NCBI GenBank assembly: GCA_964458705.1 | Contig: CAYWKD010000009.1 | Coordinates: 22,037-86,036, forward strand | Length of the DNA stretch: 64,000 nucleotides | Source: JAAUTG01 sp964458705 | GTDB taxonomy: Bacteria > Bacteroidota > Bacteroidia > Chitinophagales > Saprospiraceae | Direction: 5' to 3' | Shown: positions 51,794 to 61,613 of the stretch, in pieces | Numbering within the stretch: the stretch's first letter is position 1 | How the letters are laid out: each line of letters opens with the position of its first letter | Notes under the pieces: generated by a model | Told to the model about the DNA's origin: nothing | The model's database searches: none | What the model saw: only the letters and a program-made list of their open reading frames with translations | Program-made: the position numbers and the translations under genes

Positions 51794-53029
51794 ATGAGAC
51801 TGCCTTTGCTCTTCTTTTTTGTATTAGTTTACTTTATCGGTACGGCTCAGCCACAAAAAAATCTAGTAGCTTACTTTTCTTTTGACGACTGCGCCCAACT
51901 TGCTAAAGAGACCAGAGGTGATACGCTTCAAGACGGCATACTGCGAGGTAATGCGGAATGTAACTGCGGTGTCTATGGCGATGACAATTCATTGGAATTA
52001 GATGGGCAAGACGATCGCGTCAACTTCATCGGTCCGCTCGTGAGAGAATTTAACATCATTGACTTTTCAGTAAGTTTTTATTTTAAACCCTTCTCAAATG
52101 TTGGTACGCAGGATTTGATCTCCAAAATTGGTCCTAGCTGTTCTGCAGAGAATGCTTTTTCTATCAAATATCAACCTCGCCCTACACCTAGAATCGTTGC
52201 TTTACTAAGTGAAAATGCTAGCAAACAAGTAGAACTGACTGCTCCTATCAATCCTGACGCTTGCTGGCAGCACGTCGTTGTTGTCAGAAAACAAACGGAT
52301 TTTATACTCTATCTCAACGGTGAGCAAGTCGGCTTAGGCAGAACCAGTACGCGTGCTGATATCGAAAATACAGCTCCTTTTAGCATTTCTAACAGCCCTT
52401 GTCTTAACTCAACAGATGTACCATTTAAAGGGCTAGTAGATGAGTTGCGTATTTACAACCGAGATTTGACAAGAGATGAAGTTACCGCACTTTATGTGCG
52501 TCCTGATATGATTCAAAACCGAGATACTATCATTGTACTGGGAGATACTGTAAGCACTCGCATTACGGCTTCCTGTGCTTCTAGTTTCACTTGGACGCCC
52601 GTTGAAGGTGTGGCTAATCCAAAATCACCTACTACAACAATTGCCCCACCTAGTAGCGGCGTTCAGGTATATACACTTAACTTCGATGATGGCAATTGTG
52701 TAGCTAAAGATACGCTTACCATCAATGTTGTCAATCCTGATGAACTAGATTGCAGTGCTTTATTTTTACCCAATGCCTTTACCCCCAATGCCGATAATGT
52801 TAATGATGCTTTCGGTATCAGTAACCCTTTTGTGATAGAAAATTTGGTTTCCTTTGAAGTCTTTGACCGCTGGGGGGCTAGAATGTTCCTGACGACAGAA
52901 CCGCTTGGAAAATGGAACGGGACTTTCAAGAGCCAAATCGTTGATCCTGGCGTTTTCTTTTATAAGGTCATTTACACTTGCCAAGGGGCGGAGCAGGTAA
53001 AAACAGGCAATGTAACAGTGATGCGATAA
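51794..53029 (+). CDS. LamG-domain protein with T9SS type B (gliding-motility) C-terminus
   Basis: 411 residues. Signal peptide (IGTAQ), then a LamG/concanavalin-like domain (about 25-215: LVAYFSFDDC ... FKGLVDELRIYNRD), a linker, and the type B C-terminal domain (about 320-411; LFLPNAFTPNADNVND ... FEVFDRWG ... GVFFYKVIY). It is exported by T9SS and attached to the surface. The LamG domain suggests glycan or protein binding. It is much shorter than typical gliding adhesins. Monocistronic. Confidence 0.9.
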   Translation: MRLPLLFFFVLVYFIGTAQPQKNLVAYFSFDDCAQLAKETRGDTLQDGILRGNAECNCGVYGDDNSLELDGQDDRVNFIGPLVREFNIIDFSVSFYFKPFSNVGTQDLISKIGPSCSAENAFSIKYQPRPTPRIVALLSENASKQVELTAPINPDACWQHVVVVRKQTDFILYLNGEQVGLGRTSTRADIENTAPFSISNSPCLNSTDVPFKGLVDELRIYNRDLTRDEVTALYVRPDMIQNRDTIIVLGDTVSTRITASCASSFTWTPVEGVANPKSPTTTIAPPSSGVQVYTLNFDDGNCVAKDTLTINVVNPDELDCSALFLPNAFTPNADNVNDAFGISNPFVIENLVSFEVFDRWGARMFLTTEPLGKWNGTFKSQIVDPGVFFYKVIYTCQGAEQVKTGNVTVMR

Positions 53030-53134
53030 GTCAGTTCTTGGCTTCGGTTTGGCGCATCTGTACTAAAATGAATACTTATCCTAAAAGTTAAATTCCTTCT
53101 AAAACAATGCTGCCTAATTAAAACATATAGCTGC

Positions 53135-53168
53135 TTTGCTGTTTTATAGCTAATTGTGTTTAATTTTG
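53135..53168 (+). promoter_or_regulatory. Promoter upstream of the CFFCGG protein
   Basis: TTTG (53135-53138), 22 bases, TAATTTTG (53161-53168), followed by the ATG at 53191. Confidence 0.55.
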
Positions 53169-53190
53169 TAAAAATTCAAATTCTTAAATA

Positions 53191-53658
53191 ATGAGCTGTT
53201 CTAAATTATTTGTCGTTTTAGCAGTATTTACTTTCGTTTCCAATACTCAAAGTACTGGGCAAAACACAGCTAGCAAGGATGAAAATATGTGGAAAGTATT
53301 GTCAAAAATCACTTTCAAAAAAGAATATGATGAGATGCTAGGCTTTAAAGTAGATGTGCCAGTTTTCAGCGATGCTGTAAAAAAATATGAAGGTAAGAAA
53401 ATCGAAATAAAAGGATACATCGTACCAGTAGAGGGCTACAAAAGCCATAAAGAGTTCGTCTTCTCAGCTTTCCCTTACAATATGTGTTTCTTCTGTGGAG
53501 GTGCTGGTCCTGAAACAGTTATGGAAGTTTATGCCAAAGAGCCAGTAAAATATACTGCTGAGCCTGTTTACTTGAAAGGAACACTAGAACTCAATGATAG
53601 CGACATCAATCGTCTGATGTATGCACTAAAAGATGCCGTGCTGATAACGGTTAAGTAA
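53191..53658 (+). CDS. Small exported protein, DUF3299-like
   Basis: 155 residues with a signal-like N-terminus. The region KIEIKGYIVPVEGYKSHKEFV followed by MCFFCGGAGPETVMEV resembles DUF3299-type OB-fold proteins with a CxxCGG motif suited to metal or redox chemistry. The strict function is unknown. It has its own consensus promoter and a gap of about 80 bases to the glycosyltransferase. Confidence 0.72.
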   Translation: MSCSKLFVVLAVFTFVSNTQSTGQNTASKDENMWKVLSKITFKKEYDEMLGFKVDVPVFSDAVKKYEGKKIEIKGYIVPVEGYKSHKEFVFSAFPYNMCFFCGGAGPETVMEVYAKEPVKYTAEPVYLKGTLELNDSDINRLMYALKDAVLITVK

Positions 53659-53735
53659 CAATAGAAAAAAGGCTACTTGATGCTGCGTTCAAGGTATCTC
53701 TAGTTACACTTCTATTGCGAGATAATTAATACTAC

Positions 53736-54863
53736 ATGGAAAAGCCCTTCAGGATTGGTTTTGACGCAAAGCGCTTATTCACTAACTTCACAGGGTTGGG
53801 GAATTACAGTAGAACGCTGGTAAAAAACCTAGCCGAGTTCTATCCCGATAATCAATATTTACTCTTCACTCCTAAATCCAATAAAAACGAAGAAACGCAC
53901 CTCTTTTTTGAATACGCTAACATTGAAGTTATACAACCCAAAACTTATTTTCAACAGTACTGGCGTAGTTACTCCATCAAAAAAGACTTAAAACAGAAAG
54001 GGATTCAAGTTTATCATGGGCTAAGCCACGAAATTCCAGTTGGTATATCTGCAACTAAAATCAAATCGGTTGTAACCATTCATGATCTGATCTTCAAGCA
54101 TTATCCAGAACAATTTTCTTATTTTGACCGACAGCTTTACGATAGCAAATTCAAATATGCCTGTAAAAATGCAGACGCCATCATTGCTATTAGTGAACAT
54201 ACTAAGCGAGATATTATTAAATTTTATGACATACCTGAGGAAAAAATTAAAGTCATCTATCAAACTTGTCATGATCGCTATAAACGTCCACTAGACGAAA
54301 CAGAACTGGAGGCTATCAAAAATGAATACAAATTGCCAGAGATGTTTTTGTTGTATGTTGGTTCGATTATCCCTCGAAAAAATCTAGGCGGTATTATTGA
54401 AGCGATGCGCTTGTTGCCTAAAGACTTACAAATTCCATTGGTTGTCATTGGTAATGGGAAAAAATACAAGCAACAAGTGCTTTATCAGATTAAACAAGCT
54501 GGACTAGAACGATTAATTCTATTTCCACGTATTCGATTTGAAGAATTGCCCGCATTATATCAATTGGCAGATGTTTTTTTATATCCTTCTTATTATGAAG
54601 GATTTGGCATTCCGATTATAGAAGCGCAGTATGCTCAAACACCAGTTATTACGAGCAATCGCTCTGCCTTGCCGGAAGCAGCCGGAGAAGGAGCTTACTA
54701 CGCCGAACCCGACCAACCCGAAAGTATTGCAGCAGGAATAGTAAAAATATTAACGGATGAATCATTTACACATCATCTAATTGAAAAATCAACAGAACAT
54801 GTAGAACGATTTGACAGCCATTTACTGACATCCCAGTTGATGAATTTGTACGAATCTTTATAA
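53736..54863 (+). CDS. GT4-family glycosyltransferase
   Basis: 375 residues with two Rossmann halves. The N-terminal part starts GFDAKRLFTNFTGLGNYSRTL; the C-terminal donor-binding part contains YVGSIIPRKNLGGIIEAM and YYEGFGIPIIEAQYAQTPVI with the EX7E motif. It is close to mannosyl- or glucosyltransferases of lipopolysaccharide or exopolysaccharide synthesis. Donor and acceptor cannot be told from sequence. No other glycan genes are adjacent except the lipid A cluster further on. Confidence 0.92.
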   Translation: MEKPFRIGFDAKRLFTNFTGLGNYSRTLVKNLAEFYPDNQYLLFTPKSNKNEETHLFFEYANIEVIQPKTYFQQYWRSYSIKKDLKQKGIQVYHGLSHEIPVGISATKIKSVVTIHDLIFKHYPEQFSYFDRQLYDSKFKYACKNADAIIAISEHTKRDIIKFYDIPEEKIKVIYQTCHDRYKRPLDETELEAIKNEYKLPEMFLLYVGSIIPRKNLGGIIEAMRLLPKDLQIPLVVIGNGKKYKQQVLYQIKQAGLERLILFPRIRFEELPALYQLADVFLYPSYYEGFGIPIIEAQYAQTPVITSNRSALPEAAGEGAYYAEPDQPESIAAGIVKILTDESFTHHLIEKSTEHVERFDSHLLTSQLMNLYESL

Positions 54864-54894
54864 AACACGCATTTATTAAATTTTGTAAAAAAAC

Positions 54895-55902
54895 ATGACA
54901 CGTATCGTATTCGCTACATTGATATTGATGAGTCTTTGGAATTGTTCCAATGATTTAGATTTGACAACAGAATGGAAAGACATTCCCGTCGTCTATGGTA
55001 TTATAAATGCTGACTCAACCACAAATTATGTGCGAGTTGAAAAAGTGTTTCTTGATCCCGAAACCAACGCATTGCAATTGGCTCAAATATCTGATTCTAT
55101 TTATTATCAGAATGTGAAAGTAGAAATTGAACGACCTAAGCGCAACGAGCGTATCCTGCTGAATCGCGTAGATGGTAATGAAGAAGGCATCACTAGAGAT
55201 AGTGGTATTTTTGCAACTAATCCAAATACGCTTTATAAGTTGGACTTACCTAAAGCCGAACAACTGGAAGGAGGGGAAGAAATCAGTATCATTATTACAA
55301 GAGCAGACGAACAGACACCAGCCACTGCTACGACAACCCTGCTAGAGCCATTCACAATTGTCAGTGGTCAGCCCGCTGATCTTATTAATTGGAGTGAATA
55401 TGACCGTACTGTGAGGGTAGCTTGGCGACCCGAAGGAGAAGCAGCCTCCGTGTATGACATAAAGTTTATCATTAATTACGAAGAATCAACAGGAGGTAGC
55501 AACGAATTTATCTCAAAATCCTTGGAATGGAAAGTTGCTGAAAATTTGATCCGAGAAGACTTCAATGCTCAACGATTGACGGTAGAAATACTCGGTCGCG
55601 AGTTTTACTCTTTCTTGGCTAGCGAGTTAGAGGCGAACACCTCTATCCAACGTAGGTTCGTAGATATGGACTTAGAAATTATCGCAGGTGGATCAGAACT
55701 ACTGCAATATATTAATATTCGACAAGTCAATACAGGTATCACTAGCTCACAAGAGATTCCTACTTTTTCCAATATCGAAGGTGGTCTAGGGCTATTTACT
55801 GCTCGGATTACTGTTGAGAAAAAGGGCTTCAATTTAACCGCTCCTGCTATTGATTCGCTGGTAGAAGGGCGTTTAACTAGGGATTTGAATTTTTTAGATT
55901 AG
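54895..55902 (+). CDS. DUF4249-family lipoprotein
   Basis: 335 residues with a lipobox LWNC (Cys17). The body fits DUF4249, a beta-sandwich lipoprotein family often linked with TonB/SusC-type loci: PVVYGIINADSTTNYVRVEKVF near the N-terminus and IEGGLGLFTARI near the end (cited in part). No TonB gene is adjacent here. It is 31 bases after the glycosyltransferase, so possibly cotranscribed. Confidence 0.8.
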   Translation: MTRIVFATLILMSLWNCSNDLDLTTEWKDIPVVYGIINADSTTNYVRVEKVFLDPETNALQLAQISDSIYYQNVKVEIERPKRNERILLNRVDGNEEGITRDSGIFATNPNTLYKLDLPKAEQLEGGEEISIIITRADEQTPATATTTLLEPFTIVSGQPADLINWSEYDRTVRVAWRPEGEAASVYDIKFIINYEESTGGSNEFISKSLEWKVAENLIREDFNAQRLTVEILGREFYSFLASELEANTSIQRRFVDMDLEIIAGGSELLQYINIRQVNTGITSSQEIPTFSNIEGGLGLFTARITVEKKGFNLTAPAIDSLVEGRLTRDLNFLD

Positions 55903-55951
55903 CTTTCTTGCAGTTAAAAAAATTGAACACCTATTGCCAATTACTTTTCAT

Positions 55952-55959
55952 TACCTTTG
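55952..55959 (+). promoter_or_regulatory. -7 box of yicC
   Basis: TACCTTTG, 42 bases before the ATG at 56002. No clear -33 partner at standard spacing. Confidence 0.5.
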
Positions 55960-56001
55960 GATTTAAACGTCTTTTAATCGGCATTTATCAACAACGACGA
56001 T

Positions 56002-56877
56002 ATGATTCTTTCAATGACAGGCTATGGTAGAGCAACGAAAAGTTTTGGAGAAAAGTCCATCACTGTTGAAATTCGTTCCTTAAATAGTAAATATACCGAT
56101 GTTCGACTAAAAATCCCTCAAAACTACAAAGAGCGAGAACATCTTCTTCGCAAACTATTGACCGATCAACTAAAACGCGGCAAAATTGAAGTAAACATTG
56201 AGGTAGATTCCATGCAAGCGGAAGATGAAAACGCTTTAAACCATGCGCTCATAAAAAAATACTACCAAGAACTATCCCAAATTAGTCAAGAGCTCAATGC
56301 GACCACGGACGATTTGATGGCTGCTATCTTGAGGATTCCAAATGTAGTCGTTTCCGCACAAGGAACCATGAGTGAGGAAGAGTGGAAAACGCTGCAAGCA
56401 ACTATTGATGAAGCAATTGCGATGTTCGATCATTTCAGAACGACAGAAGGAACTGCTTTAGAAAATGAACTTGCTGAGCGTGTTAAAAATATTCAGTCTG
56501 CATTGGATCAAGTAGATCCTTTTGAGGAGGAGCGTGTTGCCAGCCTTCGGGCTAGGCTGAAGCAACGCATGGACGAGCATACAAATAAAGAAGACGTGGA
56601 CGAAAGCCGATTCGAGCAAGAGGTACTTTATTACATTGAAAAAATTGATCTTACAGAAGAAAAAGTACGTCTAGCACAACACTGCAAATTCTTTCTGGAA
56701 GAAATGAATAAGAAAGGTATTATAAAAGGTCGAAAACTAGGATTTATCAGCCAAGAGATTGGTCGAGAAATCAACACTATGGGTGCAAAAGCCTATTCTC
56801 ATGGCATTCAACGATTGGTGGTCTCCATGAAGGATGAACTTGAAAAAATAAAGGAACAAGTAGCAAATATAGTGTAG
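56002..56877 (+). CDS. YicC-family endoribonuclease
   Basis: 291 residues, the family norm. The start MILSMTGYGRATKSFGEKSI and the end GREINTMGAKA(Y) are the two conserved ends of YicC proteins. E. coli YicC is an RNase that targets small RNAs. A central charged helical region (about 145-205) is typical. It precedes, with a 150-base gap, a hydroxyacyl-CoA dehydrogenase. Confidence 0.93.
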   Translation: MILSMTGYGRATKSFGEKSITVEIRSLNSKYTDVRLKIPQNYKEREHLLRKLLTDQLKRGKIEVNIEVDSMQAEDENALNHALIKKYYQELSQISQELNATTDDLMAAILRIPNVVVSAQGTMSEEEWKTLQATIDEAIAMFDHFRTTEGTALENELAERVKNIQSALDQVDPFEEERVASLRARLKQRMDEHTNKEDVDESRFEQEVLYYIEKIDLTEEKVRLAQHCKFFLEEMNKKGIIKGRKLGFISQEIGREINTMGAKAYSHGIQRLVVSMKDELEKIKEQVANIV

Positions 56878-57029
56878 CCTAGTTATTAGGTCGCTTGATT
56901 TGATACCCGATCTCAATCGTTAGTAGTCATTCTGTTCATTAGCTTTAGTCACACCTTATACTTATACTTGATTTTTTTTGACAACATGAATATCTTAAAA
57001 TAGTAAATAGTAATTTAGACCTAAAAACT

Positions 57030-57917
57030 ATGAAGAACATAACAGTAATAGGAGCAGGAACGATGGGTAACGGTATTGCACACGTTTTTGCAATGAAAGG
57101 CTACAAAGTCAATTTAGTAGATATTTCACAAGAAGCATTAGATAACGCTTTAGCGACAATCAGTCGGAATTTAGACAGAATGATCCGAAAAGCTAAAATC
57201 GACGAAACCGACAAATCCAATACTTTGCAAAACATTCAAGCTCAAAAAGCAATACAGCATGGTGTTGAAAATGCGGATTTGGTAGTGGAAGCAGCTACGG
57301 AAAATATAGACACTAAGCTCAAAATATTCCAAACCATTGATGAGTACGCTCCCGATAATGCCATACTTGCCTCTAACACTTCTTCCATTTCGATTACAAA
57401 AATTGCTGCCGCTACTCAACGACCTGAAAAAGTGATTGGGATGCACTTTATGAATCCAGTACCAGTCATGAAACTTGTAGAAGTCATTAGAGGATATGCT
57501 ACTTCTGATGAAGTAACTGATGCAATCATGGAAATTTCCAAAAGGCTAGACAAAATTCCTGTTGCAGTCAATGATTATCCTGGCTTTATCGCCAACCGAG
57601 TTTTGATGCCGATGATTAATGAAGCCATCTATTCACTACACGAAGGCGTTGCAGGAGTAAAAGAAATTGATACTGTCATGAAGTTAGGTATGGCGCACCC
57701 CATGGGACCTCTGCAACTAGCTGACTTTATCGGGCTAGATGTTTGCCTATCTATTCTAAATGTTCTTCATGCTGGCTTCGGCAATCCAAAATATGCACCC
57801 TGCCCACTGTTAGTTAATATGGTAACCGCCAAAAAAATGGGTAAAAAATCTGGAGAAGGCTTTTACGACTATTCAGATGCTGAAAAAGACTTATTGGTCG
57901 CAAAAGCATTCAGATAA
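57030..57917 (+). CDS. 3-hydroxybutyryl/3-hydroxyacyl-CoA dehydrogenase
   Basis: 295 residues. NAD-binding GAGTMGNGIAHVFA at the N-terminus, catalytic region SITKIAAAT and GMHFMNPVPVMKLVEVI (active-site His), and C-terminal dimer domain with DYPGFIANRVLMP and HPMGPLQLADFIGLDV. It catalyses oxidation of 3-hydroxyacyl-CoA to 3-ketoacyl-CoA, or the reverse in butyryl-CoA synthesis. Length fits the single-domain PaaH/Hbd type. A TTTAGACCTAAA palindrome is just before the start, much like the heme-locus operators. Confidence 0.93.
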   Translation: MKNITVIGAGTMGNGIAHVFAMKGYKVNLVDISQEALDNALATISRNLDRMIRKAKIDETDKSNTLQNIQAQKAIQHGVENADLVVEAATENIDTKLKIFQTIDEYAPDNAILASNTSSISITKIAAATQRPEKVIGMHFMNPVPVMKLVEVIRGYATSDEVTDAIMEISKRLDKIPVAVNDYPGFIANRVLMPMINEAIYSLHEGVAGVKEIDTVMKLGMAHPMGPLQLADFIGLDVCLSILNVLHAGFGNPKYAPCPLLVNMVTAKKMGKKSGEGFYDYSDAEKDLLVAKAFR

Positions 57918-58100
57918 TCAACAGATTGAGAGTAATGAATATGGACTCGACTGACTGCGTAGCTCAAATAGAGTTAAACCCTACAAGTAGTAATGTACGA
58001 ATGCTCGAGCTGAATAACAGCGCGTTTAAATTTAGCAAAAAAACTTTAAGAACTTAAAACGTTTCCATATTCTAAAGATGGAACATTCCAATAAACTATC

Positions 58101-58108
58101 TATCTTTG
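58101..58108 (+). promoter_or_regulatory. -7 box inside the 5' end of the lpxD frame
   Basis: TATCTTTG lies six bases before the ATG at 58114 and in frame with an earlier ATG at 58078. It argues for the later start and a leaderless or nearly leaderless transcript. Confidence 0.5.
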
Positions 58109-58113
58109 CATTT

Positions 58114-59142
58114 ATGCAATTGACAGCCGAAGCAATTTCTCAGATGTTGGGTGGCACAATTGAAGGAAATCCAGATGTAGTTGTGAGCCAGCCCAGTAAA
58201 ATAGAAGAAGGAGGAAAAGGTACGATTACTTTTCTTGCCAACCCTAAGTACGAGCAGTATATCTACTCTACCACTGCGAGTATAGTTTTAGTTGAAAATG
58301 ATTTTCAACCTATTCAACCTATTTCTTCCACTATGATTCGGGTAGAAAATGTTTATGCTGCCATTGGCACTCTGCTTAATCAGTTTGATGCGAACCAGCA
58401 GAACGGAATAGTTGGTTTATCGAATGTCGCTACTATTCATTCATCTGCTACTATTGCTAAGGATACTTATGTTGGCGACTTTGTAGCCATTGAAGAAGGG
58501 GTTTGTATTGGTAGCCACACAAAAATTTATCCACATGTATATTTAGCAAAAGGGGTAATCATAGGTAACAATGTAACGCTACACGCTGGAGTGAAAATCT
58601 ACCATAACTGCGTCGTCGGTGATGACTGTATTATTCATGCAAACGCCGTCATTGGTAGTGATGGATTTGGCTTTGCTCCTCAAGAAGATGGCACCTACAA
58701 AAAAATTGCACAAATTGGCAATGTCGTTATAAAAGATAAGGTTGAAATTGGTGCTAATACAACGATAGACCGCTCCACTATGGGTTCAACTATTATACAT
58801 AAAGGTGTTAAGATTGATAACTTAGTACAAGTAGCTCACAATGTAGAAATTGGTGAAAATACTGTGATTGCTGCACAAACAGGCATCGCAGGGAGTACAA
58901 AAATTGGTAAAAATTGTAGAATTGGAGGGCAAGTAGGATTTGCAGGACATATAAAAATTGCAGACGGAACACAAATTCAAGCACAGAGTGGTATTGCATC
59001 AAGTATCAAAAAAGAAGATACAAGTTTATTTGGCACGCCAGCTATTCCTTATAATGACTATGTTCGGGCTTATGCTGTATTCAAAAAGCTCCCTGAGTTG
59101 TATCGAAAAATTTACGCACTGGAGAGAAAGCTCAACGAGTAA
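58114..59142 (+). CDS. lpxD: UDP-3-O-acylglucosamine N-acyltransferase
   Basis: 342 residues from the ATG at 58114. LpxD adds the N-linked acyl chain in lipid A synthesis. The start MQLTAEAISQML aligns with LpxD N-termini, and a promoter box at 58101-58108 overlaps the alternative start at 58078, so I use 58114. After an N-terminal uridine-binding domain (about 1-100) come left-handed beta-helix hexapeptide repeats (about 110-310; the catalytic His is probably in VQVAHNVEIG) and a helical tail. First of the lpxD-lpxC/fabZ-lpxA set. Confidence 0.95.
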   Translation: MQLTAEAISQMLGGTIEGNPDVVVSQPSKIEEGGKGTITFLANPKYEQYIYSTTASIVLVENDFQPIQPISSTMIRVENVYAAIGTLLNQFDANQQNGIVGLSNVATIHSSATIAKDTYVGDFVAIEEGVCIGSHTKIYPHVYLAKGVIIGNNVTLHAGVKIYHNCVVGDDCIIHANAVIGSDGFGFAPQEDGTYKKIAQIGNVVIKDKVEIGANTTIDRSTMGSTIIHKGVKIDNLVQVAHNVEIGENTVIAAQTGIAGSTKIGKNCRIGGQVGFAGHIKIADGTQIQAQSGIASSIKKEDTSLFGTPAIPYNDYVRAYAVFKKLPELYRKIYALERKLNE

Positions 59143-59250
59143 ACGTTTACAGAAAAAACTAATCCCTGCAAAAGGCAGATTCAATTAAAACTATTAAAAT
59201 TATCAAAGAACCCTTATATCTTTATGGCTTAATAAATTATTCAATCTTCT

Positions 59251-60648
59251 ATGAAGCAGCATACTATCAAAAAGTCCGCATCCTTATCTGGTGTTGGCTT
59301 GCACACAGGCCTTACAGTAACTGCTACATTTTACCCTGCACCCGATAATCACGGTGTGAAATTCAAGCGCATTGATCTTGAAGACCAACCGATTATAAAA
59401 GCAGAAGTTAGTAGAGTTAGTTCTACTAATCGCTCGACTACTCTTCAGAAAGGGGACGCTAAAGTGATAACTGTGGAGCATTTGCTTTCCGCCTTATCGG
59501 GTCTCAGCATAGATAACGTCATGATTGAACTGGACGGTCCTGAAATTCCAATCATGGACGGTAGTGCAATGCCTTTCGTAGCAATATTACAAGAAGCTGG
59601 TCGGCAGGAACAAACAGAAGATCGAGACTATTTTGTTATTGAAGAACCTATTTCTTACAAAAACGAAGAGACAGGAGCGGAGTTGCTAGCTATTCCTTCT
59701 GATGATTTTCAAGTAACCACTATGATTGATTTCAACTCAGATGTGTTGGGTCAGCAATACGCTTATCTTGAAAAATTAGAGCATTACACTACACAAATTG
59801 CTCCTTGTCGCACTTTCGTGTTTTTGCATGAATTAGAATATTTACTAAAGCAGAACCTAATAAAAGGAGGTGATCTCAATAACGCCATCGTCATTGCAGA
59901 TCGCCCCGTAAGTCAAGAAAATTTAGATCAACTTGCTAAACAACTAGAAAAGCCGAGCATCACAGTGGATAAGCAAGGTATTCTAAATACGGTTGACTTG
60001 AAGTTTCAAAACGAACCTGCTCGGCACAAACTGCTGGATGTAATGGGTGATATTGCTTTGGTTGGAAAACCAATTAAAGGTAAAATAGTCGCCACCAAAC
60101 CCGGCCACAAAGCCAATGTAGCGTTTGCTAAATTGTTAAAACATCATTATTTAGAACAACGAAAACTGAAGGGTAAACCTAAATACAATCCCAATCAGCC
60201 ACCGCTTTATGATAGTGTTGCCATCGCCAAATTGTTACCACATCGCCATCCATTTTTATTGGTGGATAAAGTTATTGAGCTAACGGAAACGATGGTAGTA
60301 GGTATCAAAAATGTTACATTCGATGAATACTTCTTTAGAGGACATTTTCCGGACAACCCTGTATTTCCAGGTGTTTTACAGATTGAGGCATTAGCACAAA
60401 CAGGAGGTATTTTAGCACTTTCACAAAAACAAGATAGGGGAAACTGGGATACCTACTTCGTAAAAATAGATAATACTAAATTCAAACATAAAGTATTTCC
60501 AGGAGATACGCTGATGCTAAAAATGGAGTTGATTGCACCCATCAGAAGAGGATTGGTGCAAATGCAGGGAACAGCATACGTTGGAAATAAAATCGTTTCA
60601 GAAGGCGAACTGACAGCTCAAATTGTGAAAAGAACAGAAGAAGCATAA
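59251..60648 (+). CDS. lpxC-fabZ: Bifunctional LpxC deacetylase / FabZ dehydratase
   Basis: 465 residues. Residues 1-~300 are LpxC, the zinc deacetylase committed to lipid A (zinc ligands His77, His259, Asp263; catalytic His286). Residues ~315-465 are FabZ, the 3-hydroxyacyl-ACP dehydratase (HRHPFLLVD; catalytic His365 in RGHFPDNP; Glu379). The fusion is standard in Bacteroidota. It couples the enzymes that use and consume 3-hydroxyacyl-ACP. It follows lpxD by 108 bases. Confidence 0.97.
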   Translation: MKQHTIKKSASLSGVGLHTGLTVTATFYPAPDNHGVKFKRIDLEDQPIIKAEVSRVSSTNRSTTLQKGDAKVITVEHLLSALSGLSIDNVMIELDGPEIPIMDGSAMPFVAILQEAGRQEQTEDRDYFVIEEPISYKNEETGAELLAIPSDDFQVTTMIDFNSDVLGQQYAYLEKLEHYTTQIAPCRTFVFLHELEYLLKQNLIKGGDLNNAIVIADRPVSQENLDQLAKQLEKPSITVDKQGILNTVDLKFQNEPARHKLLDVMGDIALVGKPIKGKIVATKPGHKANVAFAKLLKHHYLEQRKLKGKPKYNPNQPPLYDSVAIAKLLPHRHPFLLVDKVIELTETMVVGIKNVTFDEYFFRGHFPDNPVFPGVLQIEALAQTGGILALSQKQDRGNWDTYFVKIDNTKFKHKVFPGDTLMLKMELIAPIRRGLVQMQGTAYVGNKIVSEGELTAQIVKRTEEA

Positions 60649-60792
60649 CAGAGAAAATAGTGTATCTACTTTTATAGGCTACATCTGCAAAATCTTTTTT
60701 TAGCAAAAAATGAATTCGAGTAGTACAAAAAGTAGGGCAAATGGAGTGCTTATAGGTAAATGAAAAATCAGATCGCTCAAAACATTACAAAC

Positions 60793-61602
60793 ATGAGTAG
60801 TGGACACCACCTTACATCCATCCACCCTAATGCCAAAATTGGCAAAAATGTAAAGATTGATCCCTTCGTAATGATCGAAGAGGATGTGGTGATTGGTGAT
60901 AATACTTGGATTGGCTCGCATGCTGTCGTCATGAATGGCACTCGAATTGGTGAAGGATGCAAAATATTTCCTGGAGCAGTGCTAGGTGCTGTACCGCAAG
61001 ACTTGAAATTTAAGGATGAAAAAACAACCTTAGAAATCGGTAATAATGTCTCTATTCGGGAGTATTGCACGCTCAATCTGGGTACATCCGAGAGTGAATC
61101 AACCGTCATAAAAAACAATTGCTTACTCATGGCGTACGTGCATGTTGCACACGACTGTACTATTGAGGAGAACTGCATCCTCGCTAATAATGTAACGCTG
61201 GCTGGACATATTCATATAGGGAAGTTCGTCATCATTGGTGGTTTAGTAGCTGTGCAGCAGTTTGTCAAAATCGGCGATCATGTTTATTTGGGCGGTGGCT
61301 CCTTAGTGCGAAAAGATATACCTCCTTACATCAAAGCCGCTCGTGAGCCACTTTCTTACGTTGGCATCAACTCGATAGGGCTGCGTAGAAGAGGTTTTAC
61401 ATCGGAGCAGGTGCATCAAATTCAAGATGTTTACCGCATTTTATTTGTCAAAAAAGGCTTTAATACCAAAACAGCCGTTGAATATATTGAAAACGAAATA
61501 GCAGCCACCCCAGAACGAGATTACATACTAGGGTTCGTAAAAAATGCACACAAAGGAATCATTCGTGGCTTCCGTCAAATTAATGGAAGTTATCAGGATT
61601 AA
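60793..61602 (+). CDS. lpxA: UDP-N-acetylglucosamine O-acyltransferase
   Basis: 269 residues from 60793. LpxA adds the first acyl chain to UDP-GlcNAc. The start MSSGHHLTSIHPNAKIG places IHPNA at the family's usual distance from the N-terminus; an in-frame ATG at 60760 adds 11 residues and cannot be excluded. Left-handed beta-helix repeats run from about 10 to 190, with the His-bearing turn LMAYVHVAHDCTI typical of LpxA, then a helical C-terminal domain with a basic NSIGLRRRGF. It is 11 bases before the ABC ATPase. Confidence 0.93.
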   Translation: MSSGHHLTSIHPNAKIGKNVKIDPFVMIEEDVVIGDNTWIGSHAVVMNGTRIGEGCKIFPGAVLGAVPQDLKFKDEKTTLEIGNNVSIREYCTLNLGTSESESTVIKNNCLLMAYVHVAHDCTIEENCILANNVTLAGHIHIGKFVIIGGLVAVQQFVKIGDHVYLGGGSLVRKDIPPYIKAAREPLSYVGINSIGLRRRGFTSEQVHQIQDVYRILFVKKGFNTKTAVEYIENEIAATPERDYILGFVKNAHKGIIRGFRQINGSYQD

Positions 61603-61613
61603 ATCATTCATCT

